Shown here in pieces: positions 33,066 to 44,180 of a stretch of 64,000 bases of DNA. The DNA lies in the NCBI GenBank assembly GCA_015680685.1, contig MNCI01027496.1, forward strand, positions 341,480-405,479. The letters are read 5' to 3'. The stretch comes from Gnetum montanum. Taxonomy: Eukaryota > Streptophyta > Gnetopsida > Gnetales > Gnetaceae. The notes below the pieces were generated by a model, which saw only the letters and a program-made list of their open reading frames with translations, was not told the DNA's origin and searched no databases. Each line of letters begins with the position of its first letter. Positions within the stretch are counted from its first letter, which is position 1. The position numbers and the translations under genes are program-made.

Positions 33066-33210
33066 CTGCATGCAAACCATCCAAGGCACTCTGCCTTCAT
33101 TCCATTTTCCAGCTTGCCCTCAAGCGAAGGCAGGGTTAACTGTGGCTACCCGATGATCCCTCGGTGTCTGTTTCCATTCCAACCTTACACCGACAATTTA
33201 GGTCAATACA
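33066..33210 (+). repeat. Remnant of C's 5' LTR (last 145 bp)
   Basis: GCATGCAAACCATCCAAGGCAC... to GGTCAATACA matches 40427-40567 at most positions. Everything upstream of it in the LTR is missing and D's spacer abuts at 33065. Confidence 0.85.
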
Positions 33211-33211
33211 G

Positions 33212-33234
33212 TTTTTGGTGCTAGAAAGAGGGCC
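33212..33234 (+). promoter_or_regulatory. Probable primer-binding site of element C
   Basis: TTTTTGGTGCTAGAAAGAGG begins one base after the LTR end. TGG at this point is typical of a tRNA CCA 3' end complement; I cannot name the tRNA with confidence. It clearly differs from the tRNA-Asp type of the other elements. Confidence 0.55.
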
Positions 33235-33534
33235 TGAACCATTTCTGTCTACATTTTTGATTAGCACTTAGTCAAAACTCTGAATGTTCTAGAGAGCATA
33301 ACAAGTTCTTAGAGAATAGCAAGCTCCAGCGTAGCGAGTGTAGCACTAGAGTTGGCCATTTTTAGCAGTTTTCACACTTAGCATTTTTTTCCCTGCATTT
33401 TCATACTTAGCATTTTTTTCTTTCATTTTTATACTTATCCATTTTCCTGCTACCAGCAGATTTAGTCATTTTTTTTTGTTTTCAAAGTTAGCCATTTTCT
33501 ACAAATAGTAACTTTCACAACCCAATTTGTGAAT

Positions 33535-36199
33535 ATGAATCCAGATCAACCTTCTACATCAATGCCTAACACATTTGATACCACAATCCAACCAAAGCAA
33601 GCCACACTAAGCCCTGAACAGTATAACTTCATCTGTGTCAAAATCCAAGCCAATTTACCTATCGACCGTATAGAAAGGGAAGCAAAGCGATAATATGAAT
33701 TTATCCACAAAGGAGGACATGAGTTCATCCCTTCAGCATTTGACATAATCCTGCTATCTGAAAACCATCATAAACTCATATCCCAACTTCTTATGGCTAG
33801 AAGTTAAGCCTTACAGCTATCGCCAATAAAGCCTCAAGATGAGGAAGATGATTTTGCAGCCCAATCTGAACATGGAGATTCCTACCATACCGTTAGTCCC
33901 CATGCCTACACAAACCCATTATTTCATCCTTTCCTGGAAGAAACTGTGCTTCCTCCTTCATCTGCAAACACTCGAGCACCAATTTCCTGACAAGAGGTAC
34001 CTACTTCCATTTCTATCTTCTCCATATCCAATAATTTTCATTCTGATGCCTCTACTTCCATCATTCCTCCACAAGCACAGTTCGAAAAACTTCCCCCCCA
34101 AACCAATGCAGAGTCAATCTTTCGACCTCAAGTAATTGGAATGCCATCGGTCATACCAGCTTCCACATCCACCCATTACATACCTCAGGTACAAATCCAT
34201 GGAGCACCATTGATTACTCCAACCCAACATGTTCAGGGTGTTACCTCACAACCTATGGTTGGGTAGTGGGTTCCACCGGTAGTCTTAGTCCTAAATACCA
34301 TCCCACCACAACAAATGTTAGCCCAACAATTAAAAAATGCAACAATTAAATCATTATCATCCATAATCCACTCAATCCACTGGTTTGCCTATCACCCAAG
34401 AATGGGCAGACACACAAAAAATGATGCACTCTTTGGTAGAGGAATTAAAACGCCTTAAAACTTTCAAAAATGAGGAAGTCAAGGTACTAGATTTCTATGA
34501 AGATGACCCAATTGACCCCTTAGTTCCACCCTTGACCTTGCCAAAAAGAGTTTTGTTACCTCAGTTGACCAAGTACAATGGAGAAGGAGACCCAAATGCC
34601 CACCTAGTGACATTTAGAACCAAAAGTCTTTTACTTCAAGCATGGCCCCATGTAATTTTATGAGTGTTTGCAATGTCCTTAACTGGAAAAGCCTTAGACT
34701 AGTACTGATCTTTACCCCGTAGCTCCAAATCTTCTTTAGAGAATTTGTTGCATCAGTTTGTCACCCGTTTCAAGTACAATCTAAAACCTGAAGCCACATT
34801 AGATAGCTTGATTTAAATTAAACAAGCGCCTTTAGAGCCACCACAGAAATTTATCCAAAGATGGAATGCAGCCCTGAATGAACTTCACGAGCCTATTCCT
34901 GAAATGTATCTGCTTACCATCCTTAAGGCAACCACAAATGACTTCATTAAATCAAAGCTTTATTATCTAATACCCCATACTTTGAGTTAGGCATTTATAC
35001 AAATTAAAGACATAGAAGAGGCGGCAAAATTAAGCAATGACCCAGCTTATGTGGCCTACAAAAACCAACATACTCGCAAACAAAACACAATCAAGGCAAT
35101 AGTAGCCGCAATCACAAAAGCAACCAAATGGGGCCCAACAGCTAAGCAACCTAAAGCCCCAACTAACAAAGCCACCAACTTTGGCGCAATCTCACCTACA
35201 TCAGCAGGGGCCATCCCAAAGTCCAACTTTCAGTGCAAAGACCACTCAAAGTATACACCACTACCGATGCAACCCTCTCAACTATTGGAGCAACTCTTGA
35301 AAGCTAGGCAAATTCAACACAAACACGTATCAGAGATTACCTACCAAAAACATGACAAGTGCTGCAAGCTACTAAGAAACCTCACCTTAGAAGTACCAAA
35401 TGAGCCCCCGGTCCCACAACATTTTAAACTGGACCAATACTGTCATTACCATCAAATGGCTGGTCACAATACAGACAACTGTCATGCCTTGCAAGATGAC
35501 CTGCAGGGAATGATAAAACAAGGCCAACTAGTGATTGACACAGTAAGTCAATCCAACGCAGATGATGCCTCCTATGTCATAAACTCAATTAGCATAGGTG
35601 GAAATCCCAAACCTATGCAAAAACCTTTTGTGATCTGTGTGCCTCCCAGCAAGGCAAGGATTCCCCTAGCCTCCACAAACAAGAGGCCTTCCTTTGTTAT
35701 CAAGGTGCCACCCCAGGCATCCACAACATCTTTTGTCGTCAAGGCTCCACAACGTTCATCCGCTAAGATGTTAAACTAGCACAACTCGTCCGCTAAGATG
35801 TTAAACTGGCATGACTCTATAACAAAAATCGCTAAGCAACCTTTTGTCATCAAGGTGCCACAACGTGATGGCCCCTCACTTACCTAAAGCCCAATAGTGG
35901 GCAACATCTCGATCCCTCCTCATTCAAGGGTTGATCCCACTAGCAACTTGGGTAGGCCCACCAAATGGGAACACAAGAGGACAAACGAGCACCTCTCAAC
36001 TCCCATGGTCGAAGCAAAGGCCACAATTTGCAAACAACAACTGAACACTGGGGCCCCTACCCCCAAGAAAACCAAGCCTAAGTCCCCTTCTCGAGAGGTC
36101 CGTCTCTCAAGCTTCACAGAGGAAGTCAAAGCCAACACAACAGCTAATGACAAGGACTTCGTAGCTGCACTAACCCAAGTAAAACAAGCGCTAAAATAG
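33535..36199 (+). pseudogene. gag pseudogene of element C (Tat/Ogre type)
   Basis: ATG 33535 (MNPDQPSTSMPN) opens an N-terminal part, broken at 33690 and frameshifted before 34385. From 34385 to 36199 all readable pieces are in one frame: a helix WADTQKMMHSLVEEL, DDPIDPLVPP, the capsid-like core LPQLTKYNGEGDPNAHL and MSLTGKALDxY (34540-34700), FVTRFKYNLKPEATL, FIQRWNAALNELHEP, then an open run of 242 codons (35051-35779) with the knuckle YCHYHQMAGHNTDNCHALQ (35435-35493), and a further 100 codons. Stops are TAG, TAA and TGA in place of single residues. A 30 bp direct repeat (TCCGCTAAGATGTTAAACT, 35758 and 35788) lies at the 242-codon end. Confidence 0.85.
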
Positions 36200-36211
36200 A
36201 AGAACATAATA

Positions 36212-37128
36212 ATGAGTTTGTACGACCTGGTCATGACTTCAGCCACTCACCGTGAAGCCTTGGCTCAAACGTTAGCATCCATTCCTATTACAGACGACAT
36301 CCCTGTAAACGAAAAATCCATCCATGCAACGATTTCGCAACAGACACCACAAGGATTAGGTTCAAATACCTTAGCCTTCCGTGATAATGCAATTAAAGTC
36401 AACCCTGAACGAGGGGAAGTCACTACAGCTCCACTATCCATTAGCATTCATGTTGGGCAATGCATCATCCGTAGAGTGCATGTTGACGATGGTGCAGCAA
36501 TGAACGTAGTCCTGTACTCCGTCATCGACAAGCTAGGCTTGGAAGATGAAATCAGGCCAACCAAAACCACATGTCTAAAATCATTCAATGGATCACATGT
36601 CACAGTCAAGGGTACAATCAACTTAGCCTTTGTAGCAGGAGAGCAATTCCCCACTAGCACAGATTTCACTATCATAGAGGAGATGCCAGGTTTCAACATG
36701 ATTCTAGGCAGGCCTTGGCTAGCTCAACTAAGAGCCATCTCCTCTCCCATCCACCAAGAAATGCACCTTCCATACGAAGGTGGTCAAGTTATCATCCATG
36801 GTGATAACGTTTCCTCTTCAACTATCCATGACATAGACATGGTGCAAGTTTCAGAAAAAGAGTTTCTTAATGGTACACCTATGACAACCAACGCAACGCT
36901 TAAGGCTAACACACCTGAATGAGTGGTTGAAGCTGACAACCCCCTAGAAGACCTTAAACATTGCATACTCCCTAATCCACGCCTGGTTAGGAAGCAACTA
37001 CATGACCAAGAATTTTCCTTGGCCAAAAATGCGGGTGCATGCCTACCCTTTGCCTCCACTTGCCATGCATTTTTGACTTTTTCTTACATTGCACTAGCCT
37101 ATGCGTTTACATTTTGCCCACTCACTTA
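36212..37128 (+). pseudogene. Aspartic protease region of element C
   Basis: In the same frame as gag, separated only by a TAG at 36197. The 236-codon open run holds IHVGQCIIRRVHVDDGAAMN with the retropepsin box VDDGAAMNV (36481-36507; DDGA where DxGA is usual), KLGLEDEI, SFNGSHVTVKGTI and the second core MILGRPWLAQLRAISS (36699-36746). After a TGA at 36920 the frame goes on as ADNPLEDLKHCILPN and ends at 37128. Typical Tat/Ogre elements would run on into RT; here sequence turns non-coding. Would cleave Gag. Confidence 0.85.
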
Positions 37129-37474
37129 GATCACGCATTTGGCTTTGTTTACACATTCATCAACTTAGTTTACACATTGCATTTGAAAAACATCAAACAT
37201 AAAAACATAAAACTACAAAAACACATGGCCCGAAAAGGCCTTAAAGTAGACTATGGCCTGGAATGACCTAAAAATATCATTTTTTTGCATTGCTTTTCTT
37301 TCATTCATACATTCTAACTCTATGTATGACAAGTGTCGCTTGTTGTTGTTTTGTTTTCTTCCCAGTTGATTTTTGCAAGATCTCGTAGGCACGTAGCATG
37401 ACCATGCATGCAGCATCACACTTTACACAAGCAAGGTAAGCATCAGTCCACTATGACTATAAACTGGCATAGAA

Positions 37475-37664
37475 TAGTCTTGGCATCATGACTTAAAACT
37501 AATACCACAAAGTAGTCCTAGAATCATGACTTAAAATTGATACCACAGAGTAGTCCTGGCATCATGACTTAAAACTGATACCATAGAGTAGTCTTGGCAT
37601 CATGACTTAAAACTGATACCACAGAGTAGTCCTGGCATCATGACTTAAAATTGATACCATAGAG
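37475..37664. repeat. Tandem repeat, five 38 bp units
   Basis: Units start at 37475, 37513, 37551, 37589 and 37627, each TAGTCYTGGCATCATGACTT-like followed by AAAAYTGATACCAYAGAG. Degenerate relatives (GTCYGCYATGACTATAAACTAG) continue to about 37885. Similar wording is found at 35758-35815 in gag. Confidence 0.92.
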
Positions 37665-38961
37665 TTCTGTCTGGTATGACACTAAACTGCTACATCTGTC
37701 CGCCATGACATGAAACTAGCATCTAGAGTCCACTAAGACTATAAACTAGTTTTCCTCTTCACAGTCTGCCATGACTATAAACTAGCAATGCACCGTCTGC
37801 CACAACGCTAAATTGGCACCATCCAAGGGGTTATGATGTGAAACTAACCTACAACAGTCCGCTAAGACTATAAACTAGTGACATCATTGACGACTAGGAA
37901 AAATTTGAAAAGATGTGTCGCTGCAATCAGCTGTTCATGTTTCACAAAGACTTGTTGCATAATTGATCTCATGGGCCTTAATGAGGCTAATGTTGTTCAT
38001 GATTCTGTCTACTTTGAAAATTGCACGTGGTGACTCCATCTCCTTGTTTAAAGTGTTTAGCTAATTGTTTCATTTGTGGTTTTCTTGTCTTCTTGGAGTT
38101 GTGTTTGTAGGATGACACTTCTGAGGCATTCATGCATAGATGCACTTCATCATGATGACAAGGTATCACATTTTTCCTGATACACGTGACTAGGTTAATC
38201 AATTTGTTCATAAGTACATTCCTGACTCCTGATACATTCCCTATTCCCCATCATGCTCCCTTATCCTATTCAATTACATCCCCCTTGATACACTTCACTC
38301 ATCTCAAAACTCTTGATACACTGTTGCACACTGTAGCTCTCTAAGCAGTTGCAACGCAAAACACAATACACAGTACATGATGCAAAATGCAAGTGCTCAA
38401 ACACGAGCACGGCACAAAAAAGCAAGCTCTTTCAAAAAGACCAAAAAAAAAGAACAAAAAAAGGGTCAAAGAGCAAAATGCATGGAAAAGGTCTTCAAGA
38501 CCCCATTGACATCATAAACAAAAGACTATTGGCCATTCTCATACAAGCCCCAAGCGAGAAGGAAATTGTCTTGAAAAAAAAAAGTTACACCTGTGTCTCA
38601 AAGAGACCATGTTACACATCATCGCGTGGCTTTGGCTGTTTACAACGGGCCTCACAAATACTCTATAAGAGTCCCGTTTCTCCAAAGAATGCACCTCCTA
38701 TGTCTTAGTTCCGAGTCTACTGAAAACCTAGCTATTGATAAGGATCAATGACATGACTTGTGCACAAGAGAGCATTCCTCTCCCACAATCCTGATAGCAA
38801 TCATAACCCTTAACCTCTTGGCTTCCCTAGTTACAACCGATTCCATTACATCTTGAACCACATTCCCTCAATCCCATGTACTTTTGAAAATGGTGCGATG
38901 ACACCTAGCCAAGGGCCGACAGTTAATGTTTGATGCTTTGTTGCTTATGGTGTTTTTCACT

Positions 38962-39012
38962 TCTTTGTTGACGCCTCTCGGGTGAATTCCTCTAGACGTC
39001 AACAAAGAGGGA
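38962..39012 (+). promoter_or_regulatory. Hairpin and candidate polypurine tract of element C
   Basis: TCTTTGTTGACG (38962-38973) and CGTCAACAAAGA (38998-39009) are exact reverse complements around a 24 bp loop. The right arm runs into the purine run AACAAAGAGGGA, five bases before the TG taken as the LTR start. Confidence 0.5.
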
Positions 39013-39016
39013 TCAA

Positions 39017-40567
39017 TGAAACACCACTAATTTTGGCCTAGCACTTTTAGACAAGAATCAAGCTAAGTCATGCTGCTGCCCAACATGAGTACAACGTGAC
39101 CAAACTTGGTGGCCTTCAAAACAGCCCCCGATGGCTCATGATTCAATAGGCAAGGTCCCCCTGGGGCCCATAGGTGACTACACCAACTTCTAGCATCAAG
39201 AATCAAAAGTTTCGGGTTCAAAATGTTTGGTTTTGGCTAAGTACACTTTGGTTACTTTTTTAAACATTGCACAGCATAAGGATCAACGTCACCAACTTTT
39301 GGAGCCCCAAAATTGAGTCAAAACAGGCTGAAATTGAGCACAAGGACCCCCCATGTCCTTCACCAAGGTCCCTAGTAGCTCCTAGCCTTCAAAAAATCAA
39401 GATTTGGGCCTCAAATATGCCATTTTAACTTGGTGATGCTGGGGTTATTTTTTTTAGACGTTGCACAGCGTAAGGATCAACGTCACCAACTTTTAGAGCC
39501 CCAAAACTAAGCCAAAATGACTTGATTTCAAAGGTGCAAGTCATCCTCAGGGTCCACTATTGATAACTATGGGTCTCAACCTTCAGAAATTCTAGATTTC
39601 AACTCAAAATTGCAAGTTTTGGAGGTCACACTGCAAGTCACACTGTAGGTCACACTGGATGCTAGACAAGCAAGGCGGAGTTAATCCTCCTTGATTTTCT
39701 TTGTAAATTTTTATCATTTAAGGGATTTTCTAAATTATTTATATTTTCATGGGCTTGAATAACCCACACATTATGAGATACATTGAACCTGGTCAAAGAA
39801 GGCAAATATCCAGCACACATCCAACTCGTTCACAACTATCCAACAAAAATACATTGTACTTGGTCAAGAATGTAGCTTGCCAACACACATCCAACTCGTA
39901 CACAACTATCCAAACATAGATACATTGAACCTGGTCAAACAATGCAATTATCCAACACCCAGCCCAACCCTATAAATACCCTATCAATTCACATAAACTA
40001 GGAGGCAAAAAATTGGAGAGATTGGCAACTCTGAAGAAGGACAGAATTTTCAATCCTTGGGCGCTTAGCAAACCTGATTGTTGGTTTCCAAGTATTTCTC
40101 ATGTTCATCCCATTTCATCGTCACATCATCACGTCATATCATCTCGGGGCTAGGTGTTTGACTTGCCATCCACACGTGTGCAACTACGCTTTGATCATTG
40201 CATATTCCTATTTAAGCAATACAATCCAGTTTCATTATTACCTTCCATTTACATTATTTACTTTAGTTTATGCTTTGTTCACAATATAGCTCTATTTACG
40301 CTTTATTTAAAATTCAATACGCTTTGTTTACATTTCATATCGTTGTTTGCATTCTGTTTACATCCTGTTTATGATAACCCCAACGCTAGCCGTAGCTTAT
40401 GCTCGGGGAAGTCCTTGGTTGATTTGCATGCAAACCATCCAAGGCACTCTACCTTCATTCCATTTTCCAGCTGCCCTCAAGCGAAGGCAGGGTCAACTGT
40501 GGTTGCCCGAAGATCCCTCGGTGTCTGTTTCCATTCCAGCCTTACACCAACAATTTAGGTCAGTACA
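39017..40567 (+). repeat. 3' LTR of element C (start uncertain)
   Basis: End is firm (GGTCAGTACA, matched by 33210). Start at TGAAACACC is inferred from the preceding purine run, because the 5' LTR is too short to compare. Contains a pair of about 65 bp direct repeats (GCACAGCRTAAGGATCAACG, 39270 and 39463), three AGGTCACACTG-like units near 39631-39660, a 71 bp tandem array, TATAAATACC at 39971-39980 and a C-rich AGCTGCCCTCAAGCGAAGG region near the end. The frame 40154-40558 is inside the LTR and not a gene. Confidence 0.65.
39778..39966. promoter_or_regulatory. 71 bp tandem array directly upstream of a TATA box
   Basis: ATACATTGAACCTGGTCAA-type units begin at 39778, 39849 and 39920 (steps of 71), with CCAACTCGTWCACAACTATCC inside. 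The third is cut short by the TATA box at 39971. Confidence 0.75.
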
Positions 40568-41270
40568 CTCTTGTAGTTTGTTTGAGAGTTAAAGTATTTT
40601 CCAAGTGCCCGCAGTAGGAGTCTAAGTGTGGATGGATCTTTATTCGAGCATTGTGTACCTGAGCACACCTTGTGTATGACAATAAAGATGAGCTCTTCGA
40701 TTCATCCTTACAGCACTTGAGATTTGTTTTCTTATGCATTTCTTTTACTTTATTTTCTTATGCATTTATTTTATTTTATTTTATGCACTTTACATTTCTG
40801 TTATTAGAATAGCAATTCATTTTGATCAATTAAGTAAATCGTTAAATTACACAAGCACAACCATTTCAAGCATGCGTGTAACACTTAGTAACCTAGTAAC
40901 AATTAGCGTTTGGTAATCCCAGTAGTATTGCATTGGTTCAGGATGTGTACGACAAGTGGGAATGGATGTTGGTGTTAGGATTAGTTAGAACTTAGTTAAT
41001 GAGTAGTTAAGTTAAATTAGTCACTTAGTTACCTCTCTCCTTCCCTACTAGTGCAGGACATAAAAACATAAAAGCTATAAAAATCATATGCCTCAAGCTC
41101 ACTTAACCATACAATCATGACATACAGATAAGCTTGGGAAGACAAGGATCAACCAACCCATCCTTATTCTACAAAGGCGCATAGGCACTTAGTCCTTGGA
41201 ATTCGACCAAATCATGCGTGAAATTCTCGTATTCGTATGGTTGAGCATAGGGGTACCTCACCGCTCATCA
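40568..41270 (+). repeat. 3' LTR of element D, U3 missing
   Basis: CTCTTGTAGTTTG... is collinear with 24782-25491, including AATAAAG (40681), the (TTTTA)n run and the ACCGCTCATCA end. U3 with the 34 bp array and TATA box is absent, because C inserted at this point and the DNA on its left side was lost. Confidence 0.88.
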
Positions 41271-42560
41271 GCCAACAACAATGGCAACAATGATAAGTAC
41301 AAGAATTCCACCACCAAGGCAATAATATCCATATCAACAACTTGATTCTTATGGATACTATGTTCAATGTCCAACCTCTCCAAGAAATACTTCAATCCAA
41401 GCTCCTTCTCACTACTATCCACTAGAATATCATTAATCCACTATTTCACAGATGGATCCAAATTCTTACATGTCTCAACCAGTAGCTAGTTCCTTAATTC
41501 AAACTCCTAATTCCTTACCTCTAGTACGACCACCAATCATGTAATGAGAGCTACCAACACAGTCATAACAAAAGAGTGCTACTAGGGCAATAATTACATA
41601 AGAGGATGTAGTGACAAGTGAAGGTAGAGCTAGGAAACATTTTTTTTATGAAGAATAAAGAAAATATTTGAATTATGGGAATTTTATCTAATTCTACCCC
41701 ATCAACACACACTCCTCCAAAGAACATTATGCTTCCAATAGTTATTGATAAGAAAGTTATCATTGTCATGCTCACACAAACAATTACACATTGAATTAAA
41801 GAAAGAGCACTTCCTAAGAAGAGAACAAATCTTGGGAGTCCCTTAGTTTACCTACAAATAGTAGAACATAAACCATGCAATGCTTTCTTAATATCTAGAT
41901 CAGGAGTAAACCTCATCTCACAAGACATATATAAGGCCTAAAGCCTACCTCTACTAAAGAAGAGCAACATTCGACTAGAGCTTGTAGACTAGTCCATTGC
42001 TATTCCACTTGGATAAGTGAAAGATGTGATTACCATAATATTAAGTAGCTAGTCCTATCCTACTCACTTTTTAGTCATCCATGTGGAAAAGAACAAAGAG
42101 AATTCCTCATAATTATGGAAAGAGCATGGCTTAGCAATGTAGATGCTAAGCTTGGGATTAGAAACTTGTCCTTGGAGACATCTAAGGAAGATGAAGCTAG
42201 AGTCATTCCGAGCTGCAAAGTTCCATGTATTACATACAACAATAATAGGTGCAATTGTGTGCAAAAAATTTGGGCCATAAAAAATAACATCATAATAGCA
42301 TGCAATGGATGTATCAAAGACATGTGTGCACAAAAGTGTCTCTATGTAGCAACCACTTAACAAGAAGGCACCTAGTGGTTGATGACTGAAGAAGAAATCA
42401 AATCCAATATATGCATGGAATTGACAAATAAAATTACAAGTGCCTACGTGGAAGAAATTTATAGATTAGAATAGTTGAAAAGGAAGCCTTCTCACATTGA
42501 ATCACATTAAGAAGAAGATATTAAGTGAGGAAGATTAGAAGTACAAGAGACATAAGAACT
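41271..42560 (+). pseudogene. Linker and protease of element F
   Basis: Resumes the linker cut at 24537 (WQQ, then HHQGNNI, remains of MPPPRQ). The protease position near 41877-41940 reads AFLISRSGVNLISQDIYKA: the catalytic Asp is lost (ISR where other copies have LDS or LDL). Then LLKKSNIRLELVD, the PLGxVKDVI and YPTHFLVIHVEKN segments, the frameshifted IIMERAWLSNVDAKLGI and LSLETSKE (42115-42190), the cysteine linker CNGCIKDMCAQKCLYVATT, and LQYAFLNNKN. Many stops: the worst-preserved pol of the three. Confidence 0.78.
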
Positions 42561-43670
42561 AGAACCCTTAAAACTAAAAGCCCTAGTGGATACACTTCAA
42601 TATGCTTTTCTAAATAATAAAAATTGGTAATTATAAATACAAAACTTGATAAGAAACAAAAGAAAAAATTATTAGAAGTGGAAAATGAATAGCCAACTGT
42701 ATTTGCATGGTCCTATGATGATATCATTGGAATTGATTCATGCATCTACCAATATCAAATTTATATAGGTCTAGCTGTCAAACCACATCATCAACCTCAA
42801 AGAATATTGAACCCAAAGCTTGAGGAAGTTATTAAGCAAGAGTTGAATAAACTATTGAAAGCAGGGTTTAACTATCCAATAGTAGATAGTAAATGGGTTA
42901 GCCCATTTGTCATTATACCAAAGAAAGGTGGAAAGTGAAGGATCTGCATTAATTTTAGATTGTTAAATATTGTAATGTTTAAGGACCATTTTTCTTTGTC
43001 ATTTGTTGGCCAAGTCCTAGATACCACTGCAAGATACCAGTATTATAGCTTTCTAAATGGATATAGTGGGTAAAATCCAATCTACATTGCACCATAAGAC
43101 CAAGAAAAGACCACATTCACTAGTCCATGGGAAACATTTTCTTACAAGCAAATCCTCTTTGGCTTGTGTAATGCACATGCCACCTTTCAAAAGCTTGTAC
43201 TTAATATATTTCAAAAGTAAATTGGCAATGAAGTGGAAGTCTCTATGGATGACTTCTTCACATATAGGCTAGATTTTAAACAAGCCTTGGACCATTTAGA
43301 GCAAGTATTGAAAAGATGCATAGAGGCTAATCTAAAGCTCAAATGGCAAAAAATCCATTTAATCATTCAAGATGGTATAGTTCTAGGGTACAAAGTATCT
43401 CACAAAGGAATAGAGGTAGATTTGGAGAAGATAAAAGTCATTCAAAACATCACTTAAAGGTCACAAACTATCAAGGATATCAAATCATTTCTTAGCCATA
43501 TAGGATACTATAGAAGGTTCATTGAAAATTTTTCAAAGATTGTTAAACCGCTAGTGGAATTAACTAAGAAAGAGGCATCATTTCTATGGACAAAGCAATG
43601 TGACAAAGCATTTGGAACCTTAAAATAGAAGTTAATCGAGACACCAATCCTTTGAGCTCCAGATTGGTCT
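42561..43670 (+). pseudogene. Reverse transcriptase of element F
   Basis: LNPKLEEVIKQELNKLLKAG, YPIVDSKWVSPFVIIPKKGG, then KxRICINFRLLN (TGG changed to TGA), FKDHFSLSFVGQVLDTT, YYSFLNGYSG, TTFTSPWETFSYK, LFGLCNAHATF, the catalytic box VSMDDFF (43237-43257), then an open stretch LDHLEQVLKRCIEANLKLKW, IVLGYKVSHKGIEVD and SFLSHIGYYRRF. Both Asp of the DD pair are kept. Same family as D, clearly older. Confidence 0.87.
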
Positions 43671-44180
43671 AAGCTTTTTTACATTATGACAAATGCTTTA
43701 AACTATGCACTTGGAGTAGTTTGACTCAACTAGATGAATAGAAAAGACCTTATTATATACACTACGCTAGTCGAAGCATTATCGAGGTACAACTTAACTA
43801 TACCATAATAGAAAATGACCTAATGACCATGGTGTATGCACTTGAAAAATTTAGACATTATGTGTGCAGTTATCCCATTTATGTTCACATGGATCATAGT
43901 GCCATCAAATTTCTAATGAAGAAACAAGCAATTAGTCCTAGAGTGAGAAGATGGCTAGTTATCCTACAAGAGTTTGACATTACCATGATTGATAAGAAAG
44001 GAACAGAAAATGTGGTAGCAAATCACATATCCAGACTTAGATGGGAATCCCAAGAGAATGATGAGCTAGTATCAAATCAATTTCTTGATGAAAAATTATT
44101 TGGTAAAATTGCAATGGTTGTAAACTCAATAGAGAATTCATGGCTTACTAATTACATAATGTATCTCACTAAATAAGAAC
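43671..44180 (+). pseudogene. RNase H of element F
   Basis: FYIMTNALNYALGVV (the first catalytic Asp changed to Asn), YYIHYASRSIIEVQLNYT, then an open run of 117 codons from 43823: MVYALEKFRHYV, VHMDHSAIKFLM, SPRVRRWLVILQEFDITMID and VVANHISRLRWES. Likely inactive. Confidence 0.85.

Larger units (their letters stand above)
37129..39016 (+). other. 3' non-coding region of element C
   Basis: Nearly 1.9 kb after protease without RT or other domain. Contains the 38 bp tandem repeats listed separately, a Lys-rich frame (38349-38708) that I do not accept as a gene, and at its end a 12 bp-stem hairpin with a purine run. Probably replaces the pol region of the parent element. Confidence 0.6.
33066..40567 (+). 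mobile_element. Element C: Tat/Ogre-like gag-protease element
   Basis: Different family from the rest: LTR ends ACA, PBS is different, and the gag core is the LPxLxKYNGEGDPNAHL type with a CxYHxxxGHxTxxC knuckle. The right end is defined by D's LTR resuming at 40568; the left end is cut inside C's 5' LTR. The coding region goes from gag straight to protease and then to non-coding sequence: no RT, RNase H or integrase. It is less decayed than its neighbours (uninterrupted frames of 242 and 236 codons), in line with being the innermost, younger insertion. Confidence 0.82.
24538..41270 (+). mobile_element. Element D: Athila-like retrotransposon inserted in F, itself interrupted by C
   Basis: 5' LTR 24538-25491, PBS, gag, linker, protease, RT, RNase H, integrase, spacer to 33065; then element C (33066-40567); then the last 703 bp of the 3' LTR (40568-41270). 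The stretch from mid-spacer through ORF3 to the 3' LTR U3 is lost, with most of C's 5' LTR. Flanking bases CCAG and CCAA may be a decayed duplication, but the main proof of insertion is that F's linker and protease continue cleanly from 24537 to 41271. The most complete gag-pol of the window. Confidence 0.85.

Noticed and set aside
35920-36246. Minus-strand frame of 108 codons
   Set aside because: Shadow of the gag frame of element C on the opposite strand.
37475-37664. CRISPR-like direct repeats
   Set aside because: Units are head to tail without spacers, in a plant retrotransposon; a plain tandem repeat.
38349-38708. Lys/Ser-rich frame of 119 codons in element C
   Set aside because: Lies in the 3' non-coding region, low complexity, frame not continued from protease.
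40154-40558. 134-codon frame
   Set aside because: Lies wholly inside the 3' LTR of element C and spans the region matched by the 5' LTR remnant.
41271-41276. Target-site duplication for element D (ACCAG / GCCAA)
   Set aside because: Only three of five bases agree; the insertion is accepted from continuity of F, but the duplication is not called.
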